Below, piece by piece: positions 17,688 to 25,688 of a DNA stretch of 64,000 nucleotides. The number at the start of each line of letters is the position of its first letter. Positions within the stretch are counted from its first letter, which is position 1. Source of the DNA: Sneathiella sp. (GTDB taxonomy: Bacteria; Pseudomonadota; Alphaproteobacteria; Sneathiellales; Sneathiellaceae). A program made the position numbers and the translations under genes. The stretch covers positions 1 to 64,000 of the forward strand of contig PAKP01000003.1 in assembly GCA_002706985.1 (NCBI GenBank), read 5' to 3'. The notes beneath the pieces were generated by a model that searched no databases, was not told the origin of the DNA, and was given only the letters and a program-made list of their open reading frames with translations.

Positions 17688-18357
17688 TGAGAAATACACC
17701 GAATTCTATGCGGCCAGAAAGCATGCGAAAGTATATCCGACCGAGTTTGTTGTGCGGACATTGCTGGCGGACTATCCCGACCTGAATTATCCAAAACCGC
17801 AGGCAGGAAGCTCAATTCTGGACATTGCCTTCGGCGATGGCCGAAACACGGTTTTTCTTTGTGATTTAGGGCTGAAGGTATCGGGAATTGAAATCTCCGG
17901 CGGTATTATTGAGCAGACGGGGGAGCGGCTTAAATCACTTGGATATGAGCCTGATTTGCGTGTCGGACGAAACAGTAATATTCCTTTCGAGGATGAAACG
18001 TTCGACTACATCCTTGCTTGCCATTGCTGCTATTATTGCGATGAGGGGGACACACTTCTTGATAATCTCAATGAATATCAGCGAGTCTTGAAGCCGGGCG
18101 GGGCATTGATAACCTCGGTTGCGGATAAAACGTCATATATTTTTCAGAATGCGGAAGAAGTAGAAGATGGCTCGATGCGAATTGCCGGTGACCCGTATGG
18201 AAATCGCAATGGATATCGGCTCCATGGCTTCTCTTCGCAGAATGATATCGAAGAATATTTTTCCAACTATTTCGAAAATTTTTCTTTCGGGCATGCGAAT
18301 AATGATTATTACGGTCGAAATGAAAAGTTATTCTGGGTTGTTTGCCAGAAGAAATGA
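17665..18357 (+). CDS. Class I SAM-dependent methyltransferase
   Basis: About 230 residues, with motif I ILDIAFGDGRNTVFL near residue 50, an acidic residue at GIEISGG, and FDYILACHCCYYCDEGD then LKPGGALI. I start it at ATG 17665, which has AGGGG five bases upstream inside the preceding gene; this gives a 23-base overlap. The longer frame from 17623 adds 14 residues without a ribosome-binding site. The Cys/Tyr-rich CHCCYYC after motif II is unusual. Probably methylates a sugar or sugar-linked intermediate of the cluster, which is inference. Confidence 0.85.
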   Translation: MGNTAEIDEKYTEFYAARKHAKVYPTEFVVRTLLADYPDLNYPKPQAGSSILDIAFGDGRNTVFLCDLGLKVSGIEISGGIIEQTGERLKSLGYEPDLRVGRNSNIPFEDETFDYILACHCCYYCDEGDTLLDNLNEYQRVLKPGGALITSVADKTSYIFQNAEEVEDGSMRIAGDPYGNRNGYRLHGFSSQNDIEEYFSNYFENFSFGHANNDYYGRNEKLFWVVCQKK

Positions 18358-19349
18358 GTCTGAACAGTATGAAAAAAACGCCATATCGCTGTCCTGTCTG
18401 TAAATCTGACTTAGCAATCGAACCTGGTGTTGGTCTCAAATGTTCGAGTGCGCATTTATTCAAATATGCTGACGGCACTTCTGTGCCGGTATTTGCCAGT
18501 GAAAGCAACGATGTCAACGAATACACAATCTCAAATGCTGCGGAAATACATGACAATGCCTTGAGGTGGGTTTTCAAGACATTCAGTACCAGTGAAGAAG
18601 ACCTGAGAGAAAACCTCCTATCCAGATTGCAGTTGAAGGAGGGGCAGAAAGTTCTGATAACCGGCGCCGGTGCCGGAAATGATCTTCCCTATCTCGCGAA
18701 GAAAGTAGGGAAAAGCGGCACTATATTTGCTCAGGATTATGCAGGTGAGATGTTGCTATCCGCGGTTAAGCGGTCAAATGAACTATATGGATTGGCCGAC
18801 TATAACATCGAGTTTTCCATCAGTGACGCTACAAATCTTCCTTTCGACGATGATCTGTTCGATGCCGCTTTTCATTTTGGCGGCTTGAATCTGTTTTCAG
18901 ATATTGCGGCCGGTATTTCGGAAATGGACAGGGTTGTCAAAGACGGGGGAAGGGTCGTCTTTGGTGATGAGGGCCTTGCTCCCTGGCTGAAGAATACGGA
19001 TTACGGGCGTATGATTGTGAACAACAATCCATTATTAAATTTTTCTGCGCCACTGGAACATATTCCGACAACTGCAAGAAATCTGAACTTGTCCTGGGAT
19101 CCAAGCTATTGTTTTTATATCATTGATTACACAGCCGCTAACCATCCACTGCCGCTAGATATCGATGTTCCGCATGTTGGGACGCGCGGCGGGTCTATCC
19201 GCACCCGCTATTTTGGGCAATTAGAGGGAGTGGATCCGGATCTCAAGGAGGCGTTGTATGAAGCGGCAAAAAGGAAAGGCATAGACAGAGTGTCTTTTCT
19301 TGAAGAGCTTCTGCGGAGCGGTTTGGAAAACAATAAAAATGATAATTGA
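18354..19349 (+). CDS. SAM-dependent methyltransferase with N-terminal zinc ribbon
   Basis: About 331 residues. The first 40 carry YRCPVCKSDL and CSSAHLF, a C-x2-C...C-x3-H zinc knuckle like that of RlmA-type and many small-molecule methyltransferases. The Rossmann core has VLITGAGAGNDLPYLAK, then FAQDYAG and ISDATNLPFDDDLFDAAFHFGG. The ATG overlaps the preceding stop as ATGA, implying translational coupling. Two different methyltransferases in one glycan cluster suggest two methylated positions, or a C-/N- and O-methylation pair. Substrate cannot be told. Confidence 0.87.
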   Translation: MSLNSMKKTPYRCPVCKSDLAIEPGVGLKCSSAHLFKYADGTSVPVFASESNDVNEYTISNAAEIHDNALRWVFKTFSTSEEDLRENLLSRLQLKEGQKVLITGAGAGNDLPYLAKKVGKSGTIFAQDYAGEMLLSAVKRSNELYGLADYNIEFSISDATNLPFDDDLFDAAFHFGGLNLFSDIAAGISEMDRVVKDGGRVVFGDEGLAPWLKNTDYGRMIVNNNPLLNFSAPLEHIPTTARNLNLSWDPSYCFYIIDYTAANHPLPLDIDVPHVGTRGGSIRTRYFGQLEGVDPDLKEALYEAAKRKGIDRVSFLEELLRSGLENNKNDN

Positions 19350-20274
19350 AAAATTCCATTGGGAAAAAAAGGGCTTATTGTTTGAGCCGGTCATTCCCGG
19401 CTTCACTCATGGATCTCATCCATGCATTACCCATAAAAGCGGCAATGAGTTTTTGGTAGCATTTACCTGTCGTGATGCTCAGAAACGGTCCCATATATTC
19501 TTGTCGAATGCAAATGTTTCGGATGGGGGGATTACGCTGACAGGACAACCCAAACTTGTCCTTTCGCCAGGGGATCCCGGATATTTTGATTGTGATGGCG
19601 TAATCAGCGGGTGCCTAGTGCCACATCAAGGAACTTGTTATTTGTACTTTGTTGGCTGGCAAAACTTGCCAGAGGAAATGTGGATTTGTGATACCGGCAG
19701 AGCGATTGTGGATATGGAAAAGCTGGAGGCGAGAAAAGAATATCCGGGGCCTGTCTTGGGTAGAGATAAAACCAACCCGTTATTTGCCGCCGCCACCGCC
19801 TTTCATGTCAATGACGAGGGACGCTGGCATGCATGGTTCAATTCAGGCATCTACTGGAAAAAAACAGCAGAAGGATGGCACCATCGATATGGATTTCATC
19901 ATGCGGAATCCGATGATGGGGTCGATTGGATATGCGAAACAGAAATGTGCATTCCGTTTGCCGATGAATATGAATATGCTTTTGGGCGCCCGAGCGTTGT
20001 TTATTGGGATAATTTATTTCATATGTGGTTTGCGCATCGTGCGACCAAAGAAATTGATACATATCGCATGGGGTTTGCCTCATCGAAAGATGGCATAAAC
20101 TGGGATAGAAACGATGCTGTGTCGGGTATTGACGTTTCTGCAACGGGGTGGGACTCAGAGATGATTTGCTACCCTTCCGTATTCGCGCATAGAGGACGGA
20201 AATATATGCTTTATAACGGAAATGGATATGGAAGCACGGGCTTCGGATATGCTGTGCTCGAGGATCGAACATGA
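19339..20274 (+). CDS. Five-bladed beta-propeller, glycosidase-like (GH43/GH32/GH130 fold)
   Basis: About 311 residues rich in Trp, Tyr, Asp and Gly with repeating blade patterns: GFTHGSHPCI, GYFDCDGVISGCLV, AAATAFHVNDEGRWHAWFNSG, YAFGRPSVVYWDNLFHMWF and GWDSEMICYPSVF. This resembles five-bladed propellers of clan GH-F/J and GH130. Acidic residues at blade starts (Asp in YFDCDG, Glu in DSEM) could be catalytic, but I cannot confirm a hydrolase. No signal peptide, so it acts in the cytoplasm, odd for a glycosidase and more consistent with a transferase, phosphorylase or sugar-binding role. Start ATG 19339 overlaps the preceding gene by 11 bases. Confidence 0.7.
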   Translation: MIIEKFHWEKKGLLFEPVIPGFTHGSHPCITHKSGNEFLVAFTCRDAQKRSHIFLSNANVSDGGITLTGQPKLVLSPGDPGYFDCDGVISGCLVPHQGTCYLYFVGWQNLPEEMWICDTGRAIVDMEKLEARKEYPGPVLGRDKTNPLFAAATAFHVNDEGRWHAWFNSGIYWKKTAEGWHHRYGFHHAESDDGVDWICETEMCIPFADEYEYAFGRPSVVYWDNLFHMWFAHRATKEIDTYRMGFASSKDGINWDRNDAVSGIDVSATGWDSEMICYPSVFAHRGRKYMLYNGNGYGSTGFGYAVLEDRT

Positions 20275-20945
20275 AAAACGTCATTCTGGCCGGAAACGCC
20301 ACAACAGCCGATATTCTGAATGCCTATCTTGTCCGCGATGATCGCTACAACGTTGTCGGTCTTACCGTCGATGATAACTATGTGGATCAGGGAATTGTGT
20401 CCGGCTTTGACACGAGCATTGCGTTATCCCAGCTGAAAGATATCTATAGCCCGCGGGATTGTGTGATCATCATGGCGATGGGTTATGATGATTTGAACAA
20501 GACAAGACAATCCATGTTTCGGCGTCTTAAAGATATGGGTTTTGGCATCGAAACATATGTGCATCCCGACGCCCATCTATATTCCGAGTATCCACTGGGT
20601 GAGGGTTGTGTCGTGCTCCCGTCTGTGGTCATTGAACCTCACGTGAAGGTCGGCGAGAATACGATGATCTGGAGCAACACGACGCTCGCCCATCATTGTA
20701 GTGTGGCTTCAAATTGCTGGATTGCATCCGGCGCCGTCATTTCAGGTCAGGCGCGGATCAAAGACAACTGCTTTATCGGTGTCAATGCAACGATAGTTAA
20801 TGATAAAACTGTTGAAGAATACTGCATCATTGGGGGAGGAGCTTTGATTACAAAGGACACCAAACCCTCATCGGTGCATTTGTCGCGGTCAGGCGAGGAG
20901 CTTCGGTTCTCCTCTGAAGAGTATGTTAAGTTTTTTGGAATTTAG
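20271..20945 (+). CDS. PglD/NeuD-like sugar O- or N-acyltransferase
   Basis: The 224-residue protein begins with a Rossmann-like NVILAGNATTADILNAY segment for nucleotide-sugar binding. From about residue 90 it has left-handed beta-helix hexapeptide repeats (VVLPSVVIEPHVKVGENTMI, WIASGAVISGQARI, CFIGVNATI). That order matches PglD and NeuD, which transfer an acyl group from acyl-CoA to an amino sugar or sialic acid. The central catalytic His fits TTLAHHCSV. Here acyl-ACP could be the donor, since an ACP gene follows immediately. ATGA overlap with the upstream gene. Confidence 0.85.
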   Translation: MKNVILAGNATTADILNAYLVRDDRYNVVGLTVDDNYVDQGIVSGFDTSIALSQLKDIYSPRDCVIIMAMGYDDLNKTRQSMFRRLKDMGFGIETYVHPDAHLYSEYPLGEGCVVLPSVVIEPHVKVGENTMIWSNTTLAHHCSVASNCWIASGAVISGQARIKDNCFIGVNATIVNDKTVEEYCIIGGGALITKDTKPSSVHLSRSGEELRFSSEEYVKFFGI

Positions 20946-20946
20946 T

Positions 20947-21186
20947 ATGAATGAAAAATTGGCCTCAGTCCTTGCGGATGTATTTAACTTAAAGCCTGAT
21001 CAGATCGAGCCTGAACTCACAAAAGAAGACGTGGGAAGTTGGGATTCGTTAAAGCAGCTGGATCTCGTGATGTCGCTGGAGCGGGAATATGACGTTTCCC
21101 TGACCATTGAAGATATCGTTCAACTGGTTTCAGTCGCAAAAATTATCGAAGTCCTGAAGCTGAAGGGCATCGATCTTGGAGATTAA
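20947..21186 (+). CDS. Acyl/aminoacyl carrier protein
   Basis: A 79-residue acidic helical protein with the phosphopantetheine site SWDSLKQLDLVM, Ser34 being the attachment residue, and the following YDVSLTIEDIVQL typical of carrier proteins of discrete (non-fatty-acid) pathways. The ATG at 20947 lies one base after the preceding stop; a longer frame adds eight residues. A dedicated carrier inside a glycan operon, together with an adenylation enzyme 1.6 kb downstream, implies loading of a specific acid or amino acid before transfer. Confidence 0.92.
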   Translation: MNEKLASVLADVFNLKPDQIEPELTKEDVGSWDSLKQLDLVMSLEREYDVSLTIEDIVQLVSVAKIIEVLKLKGIDLGD

Positions 21187-21916
21187 GGGGGCAATAGCGC
21201 TGGTGACCGGCGGCGCCAACGGACTGGGGCATGCGATCGCGACATTCTTGAGCGAGCGGGGGGCTACGGTAATCGTTGGGGATCTGGATAAAGATGCTTT
21301 GGCCGGTCTCCCGGAAGAATTTGATTGTCATGAGCTTGATGTAACCCGCCCGGATAACGTTGCAAAAGTTGTAAGCGATATTGTTCAGAAGCATGGCCGT
21401 ATCGATATTCTGGTCAATAATGCAGGCGTCATATTTAATGAGCCTCTGGTAAATATTATGAATCCGAACGGTATGATCCACGATTATGACCGCTTTCGAA
21501 AGTCGATCATCGTCAATATGGACTCCGTATTTCTGATGACCGGAGCAGTTGTCGAACATATGATCAAAGGGCGAGTAAAAGGCTGCATCGTCAATATCAG
21601 TTCAATCAGTGCACATGGGAACGAGGGGCAGACAGCCTATTCAGCCGCAAAAAGCGGTGTTAATGCCATGACCGTTACGTGGTCGAAAGAGCTGGGGCGA
21701 ATGGGTATCCGATGTAATGCCATTGCACCGGGGTTTATCGATACTGGGTCCACAAATTCTGCGCTCAATGAAACGACGATAAATCATATCGTAGCGAACA
21801 CGCCCGTCCGGCGCTTGGGGGAGGCCGAGGAAGTTGCTGCAGCGGTTGCCAGCGTCATAAGCAATGATTTCATTAATGGCGTCGTCCTGGAGGTAAATGG
21901 CGGGATTACGATTTAA
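21176..21916 (+). CDS. SDR family oxidoreductase, FabG-like
   Basis: 246 residues with the NAD(P)-binding LVTGGANGLGHA at the N-terminus, LVNNAGVI, and a complete catalytic set: Ser in NISSISAHG, then YSAAK. The C-terminus has the usual NGVVLEVNGG. The start is TTG (21176), overlapping the ACP gene by 11 bases. Classical SDRs of this type reduce 3-oxoacyl-ACP or oxidise a sugar hydroxyl. The carrier-protein neighbour favours an ACP-bound substrate but does not prove it. An acidic residue at GDLDKD after beta-2 hints at NAD(H) rather than NADPH. Confidence 0.9.
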   Translation: MEIKGAIALVTGGANGLGHAIATFLSERGATVIVGDLDKDALAGLPEEFDCHELDVTRPDNVAKVVSDIVQKHGRIDILVNNAGVIFNEPLVNIMNPNGMIHDYDRFRKSIIVNMDSVFLMTGAVVEHMIKGRVKGCIVNISSISAHGNEGQTAYSAAKSGVNAMTVTWSKELGRMGIRCNAIAPGFIDTGSTNSALNETTINHIVANTPVRRLGEAEEVAAAVASVISNDFINGVVLEVNGGITI

Positions 21917-22713
21917 TGATGCTGCGGCTTGAGAAAGAAGACTATGGGTCTGTGTATGAGCTATACAAAGAACTTGACTATTTTTTCCCCCTCATCGCAT
22001 CGGTTCTGCTGGATGAGCAGGATGGTGTTGTATATGCGGATCATGCGCGTTCGCCAACGCAGGCCTATGTTGAGCATGCCTTCGGGTTCTCGCAGTTTTT
22101 TGGCAATTCAATGAAGCCAAGCGGATTTCTGGAGAAATTGAAATCCTATTTATTGATAGAAAGGAAATTCTACGCGGAAAAAGTCCGGCTGTATTCGCCG
22201 TCGCCATCTGGATCATTCCTGTCTGCGACAGAAAATGTAGCTCTTTCCGAACGACAGCGGTTTCACCTCGATCAGGATCGCTTTTCGGAACAGCGCAAGG
22301 TTTCCGGGGCGAATATCTCCGCAGATATCAGGACGCATAAAATATCTAGGGACGACCTTGCCGCTATTGAAGACAGCTTTCAGGTCGTCAATCGGTTTTG
22401 GAGAGGCCCGGAAGAATTCCTGAAGAAAGCAAATTCTTGCTTGATAACCTATCGGAATAAATTTGCCTCAATCTGTTATTCCGCCGCGACAGTAGATGGA
22501 TACGCCGAAATTGATGTGGCGACATTGCCGGAGTATAGAAAGCTTGGGCTGGCGCGCCATGCTGTGACGGGGTTCGTTGAAAATTGCCACGCCGCGGACG
22601 TTATACCGCTGTGGGACTGCTATACAAATAATGAAGGATCGATGGCACTGGCGGCGACGATAGGTTTTATCCCGTACAATTTGCCGTATGATTTTTTCAC
22701 AATTAACAAATAA
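21916..22713 (+). CDS. GNAT family acyltransferase
   Basis: 265 residues. The C-terminal half carries a GNAT fold: IDVATLPEYRKLGLARHAV is the acetyl-CoA binding motif A (R-x-x-G-x-A), and IPLWDCYTNNEGSMALAATIGF is motif B, a layout like the GNAT_acetyltran group. The N-terminal half is unrelated to known domains that I can name. Start ATG shares one base with the SDR stop (TAATG). It may transfer the ACP-bound acyl or aminoacyl group, or acetylate a sugar amine. A short AT-rich gap of 86 bases separates it from the adenylation gene. Confidence 0.8.
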   Translation: MMLRLEKEDYGSVYELYKELDYFFPLIASVLLDEQDGVVYADHARSPTQAYVEHAFGFSQFFGNSMKPSGFLEKLKSYLLIERKFYAEKVRLYSPSPSGSFLSATENVALSERQRFHLDQDRFSEQRKVSGANISADIRTHKISRDDLAAIEDSFQVVNRFWRGPEEFLKKANSCLITYRNKFASICYSAATVDGYAEIDVATLPEYRKLGLARHAVTGFVENCHAADVIPLWDCYTNNEGSMALAATIGFIPYNLPYDFFTINK

Positions 22714-22799
22714 TATAGTGTACGACTGCATTTCTTGAAAACATCAGCTTTCAAAATATCTGGCTTAACCGATATAGCAGAATTGTTGCCATATGATGG

Positions 22800-24353
22800 A
22801 TGCAGAGAATGACGAAGTACTACTATAACTTGGGATTGTATTTTTTCGATACAGCAAAAAGACATGGCACCGACATTGCGTTGCGATACACGGATACTCA
22901 ACATAGCTACGCCGATCTCTTGATCTGGGTTGAAAAACTGGCCTCTTTCCTAATCGCCAGTAAACTGAAACGGGGCGACGTTATTGCCGTCGGCAACAAC
23001 AAGGGCCCTCTCACCTATGCCTTGATGCTCGCGGCACTACGCTTAGGCGTTGTATATGTCAATCTCGACGTCGCGTCGCCCTTATCCAGAAACCTGCGCA
23101 TTGCAAAGCTGAGCGGCGCAAAGCACATATTCTACGACGACCCCAAATATTCGAAAGCTATGGCAGAACTGGCGAGTAATTGCGATTGCAACGCGTCTCT
23201 CTTGGATTTTGACGTACTTCCGGAAGTTACTTCCGCAGATCTGGAGTTGCAGCAGAACCTGATGCAAAAGGTGGATGGCGCAACAATCGCCTATGTGATG
23301 TTTACCTCAGGATCCACGGGTGAACCAAAAGGAGTGGCCGTTACGCATCAGAATGTCCTGCATTTCATCTCGTGGGGAGTGGAACGGTTCCAGATCGATA
23401 GTCGGGACAATTTTGCAAATATCAGCCCAATGTATTTTGATAATTCCGTATTCGATTTTTATGTTGGCCTGTTTTCTGGCGCATCGCTAACGCCAGTCTC
23501 GCGTGATCTGCTGACCAGTCCGTATGACCTGGTGACCCATGTGGGAAACATGGGCTGTACCATCTGGTTTTCCGTACCATCCATGCTGATTTATCTTATG
23601 GCCATGAAGGCCATGACTCCAACAGCGCTACCCGGATTGAGGCGTATTATTTTCGGTGGCGAGGGCTATCCAAAGGCCGAATTGAAAAAGCTGTTCAATC
23701 TGTTTCACGAGCAGGCGGTTCTGGTGAATGTCTATGGTCCGACCGAATGTACCTGTATCTGTAGTGCATATGATATCAGTAATGGTGATTTCAAGGATCT
23801 GGATGGGCTTCCCCCGCTCGGTGAGTTAAATCAAAATTTTGATTATTGTATTCTGGATGATGAGGATAAAGATGCTGATGTCGGGGAGCTGTGCCTGATC
23901 GGCCCGAATGTCGCGGCCGGCTATTTTAATGACCCGGAACGCACGGCCGAGTCGTTTCATACATTGTCCTCCCCCCGGTTTTTCATGAAACATATGTACC
24001 GCACCGGGGATATAGTTCGTGAGACTGAGGGCATACTTTATTTTAGCGGCCGCAAAGATAACCAGATCAAGCATATGGGGTATCGTATCGAACTAGAGGA
24101 GATTGAGCACGCTTTGGCCAAACTTCCCGGCGTACATCAATCGGCAGTCGTCTATCACAGAGCGAATGTTGCCTATGGCAAGCTCATTGGTTTTATTGCA
24201 AGTTCGGATGAAGTCGATGAGAAGGATTTGAAAACAAAGCTGGGCAGCCTTCTGCCGGAGTATATGATACCAAGCACTATCATTGTTAAATCCGAACTGC
24301 CGAAGAACGCGAACGGTAAGGTTGACAGACAAAACCTCGCCAAATTGATTTGA
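22800..24353 (+). CDS. Amino-acid adenylation enzyme (stand-alone NRPS A-domain / DltA-like ligase)
   Basis: A 517-residue ANL-superfamily enzyme with all core motifs: A3 MFTSGSTGEPKG, A5 NVYGPTECT, A7 YRTGD, A8 GRKDNQIKHMGYRIE and A10 NANGKVDR with the catalytic Lys. Motif A4 reads YFDNSVFD; the Asp is the residue that usually binds the alpha-amino group, so the substrate is probably an amino acid. It would form the aminoacyl-AMP and load the carrier protein encoded at 20947. The start may be ATG 22800 or ATG 22809. No condensation or thioesterase domain is nearby, unlike true NRPS systems. Confidence 0.9.
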   Translation: MQRMTKYYYNLGLYFFDTAKRHGTDIALRYTDTQHSYADLLIWVEKLASFLIASKLKRGDVIAVGNNKGPLTYALMLAALRLGVVYVNLDVASPLSRNLRIAKLSGAKHIFYDDPKYSKAMAELASNCDCNASLLDFDVLPEVTSADLELQQNLMQKVDGATIAYVMFTSGSTGEPKGVAVTHQNVLHFISWGVERFQIDSRDNFANISPMYFDNSVFDFYVGLFSGASLTPVSRDLLTSPYDLVTHVGNMGCTIWFSVPSMLIYLMAMKAMTPTALPGLRRIIFGGEGYPKAELKKLFNLFHEQAVLVNVYGPTECTCICSAYDISNGDFKDLDGLPPLGELNQNFDYCILDDEDKDADVGELCLIGPNVAAGYFNDPERTAESFHTLSSPRFFMKHMYRTGDIVRETEGILYFSGRKDNQIKHMGYRIELEEIEHALAKLPGVHQSAVVYHRANVAYGKLIGFIASSDEVDEKDLKTKLGSLLPEYMIPSTIIVKSELPKNANGKVDRQNLAKLI

Positions 24354-24372
24354 AGATGCCGTAAAGTCATTA

Positions 24373-24771
24373 ATGGTGAAAATTGCAGATATCTACCAAA
24401 TGTTCCGGTACGCAATTGTAGGCGTGCTGAACAATCTGTTGGGCTATGTCGTTTACCTGCTTGTCACCTATTTCTGGCTGGAACCTAAAGTCGCTGTTAC
24501 TATTCTTTATCCTATTGGTGTTCTGATCGCTTATTTCAGCCATGCAAAATATTCATTTTCCCATCAAGGTGATCATGCATGGGCCATCGTGCGGTTTTTT
24601 GTTTCCTATTTCATTTGTTATTGGCTCAACCTGTCCATGCTGTATTTCTTTTCAGATAAGTTGGGATATCCCCATCAGATAGTTCAGGCTGTCGCCATCG
24701 TAGTCGTGGGGGGCGTTCTTTTCCTTCTACTGAAGTTCTTTGTGTTCTGGCCAGCCTCGAATAAAGAATGA
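24373..24771 (+). CDS. GtrA-like membrane protein (polyprenyl-linked sugar flippase candidate)
   Basis: 132 residues with four hydrophobic segments and the GtrA pattern: FRYAIVGVLNNLLGYVVYLL at the N-terminus, a central YFSHAKYSF (Asn/His-Lys-x-Phe-x-Phe of the family) and the C-terminal LLKFFVFW. GtrA proteins are thought to flip the undecaprenyl-phosphate sugar made by GtrB. As the last gene of the cluster that begins with a GtrB-like enzyme, it closes the transport half of the pathway. A dedicated GT-C acceptor transferase is not in the run; the 689-residue membrane protein at 5740-7809 is a candidate. Confidence 0.88.
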   Translation: MVKIADIYQMFRYAIVGVLNNLLGYVVYLLVTYFWLEPKVAVTILYPIGVLIAYFSHAKYSFSHQGDHAWAIVRFFVSYFICYWLNLSMLYFFSDKLGYPHQIVQAVAIVVVGGVLFLLLKFFVFWPASNKE

Positions 24772-25151
24772 AGAACAATAATACTGTGTTGGATAGCTGC
24801 CCTTGTTTTGAAAGCGGTTGCCGGTAAATACCTTACTCATTTCCTTGGAAAACAATGGTCTGACGTGACGCAGTTGATCCCTTATTGAGGCAACGGCTTG
24901 GCGTGGCAGGGAAACGTTCTTGTCAGATTTTTTCGGCATATCAACAAGTTGCAATCTGCAAATTATACTCATTGTCATAAAATATTTATAAATATTCAAT
25001 CCATTTTGAGCGATAATAAATATTTAACTAAATTATTTTATTTTTATTTTTATTTGTAAATATTTCGATGATTTGAGGGATTCCATAATATCTGACCTCT
25101 GTCTTGAAATATTTATGCCCTCAATGACCGGTATGTTTAGGAGAAGTTAAG
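24772..25151. other. Non-coding AT-rich region upstream of the PAS/chemoreceptor pair
   Basis: About 380 bases. The right half is extremely AT-rich with repeated AAATATTT elements, as expected of a promoter region, and ends with AGGAGAAG in front of the PAS gene. A minus-strand frame of 70 codons (ATG at 24939) exists in the left half but lacks a ribosome-binding site and recognisable features. No terminator with a clear stem was found after the GtrA gene. Confidence 0.45.
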
Positions 25152-25688
25152 ATGGATCGAAGGCCCGTGCCAGTTGATCAAGAGATCAAGTTTATGGCGG
25201 ATGAAATTATTGTTTCCAAGACCGACCTGAAGGGCCGTATCACTTATACCAACGATGTATTCTGCAGAGTGGCCGAGATGTCTGCTTCTGAAGTCCTTGG
25301 TAAACCCCATAACATCATTCGGCATCCGGATATGCCGCGAGCAATTTTCAAACTGCTGTGGGATACATTGCAGCAGGGCAGGGAACTTTTCGCCTATGTC
25401 AAGAATATGTCGGCGACTGGCAAGTATTATTGGGTCATCGCTCATGTGACCCCATCGTTCGACCGGTCAAATAATATCATCGGATATCACTCCAACCGGC
25501 GTTATCCCAACCCGGAGGGTATTCAGAATATTCTCCCGCTTTACAACGAACTTCTGAAAACGGAAGCAGGATGCAGTAATCCCAAGGAGGGGCTAGAAAG
25601 GAGCTTTGGGCTTCTTGAAAGCAGGATCTCCGCCAGCGGCAAAAATTACGAAGAATTTATCTGGGAAATGGTGAGTGAAGATGCTTAA
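25152..25688 (+). CDS. Stand-alone PAS domain protein, Aer-like
   Basis: 178 residues. Residues 15-125 form a PAS domain close to the aerotaxis sensor type: [55 protein letters not shown] and [19 protein letters not shown] is the hallmark of Aer-type, FAD- or haem-binding PAS domains. There is no membrane segment. Its gene overlaps the following chemoreceptor gene by 8 bases, so the two proteins likely form a redox or oxygen sensing pair. In most bacteria both parts are one protein. ATG with AGGAGAAG upstream. Confidence 0.88.
   Translation: MDRRPVPVDQEIKFMADEIIVSKTDLKGRITYTNDVFCRVAEMSASEVLGKPHNIIRHPDMPRAIFKLLWDTLQQGRELFAYVKNMSATGKYYWVIAHVTPSFDRSNNIIGYHSNRRYPNPEGIQNILPLYNELLKTEAGCSNPKEGLERSFGLLESRISASGKNYEEFIWEMVSEDA

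Noticed and set aside
24780..24939. A minus-strand small open frame beginning with ATG at 24939 downstream of the GtrA-like gene
   Set aside because: No ribosome-binding site, no recognisable motif and the frame runs into the end of the GtrA gene; treated as chance.
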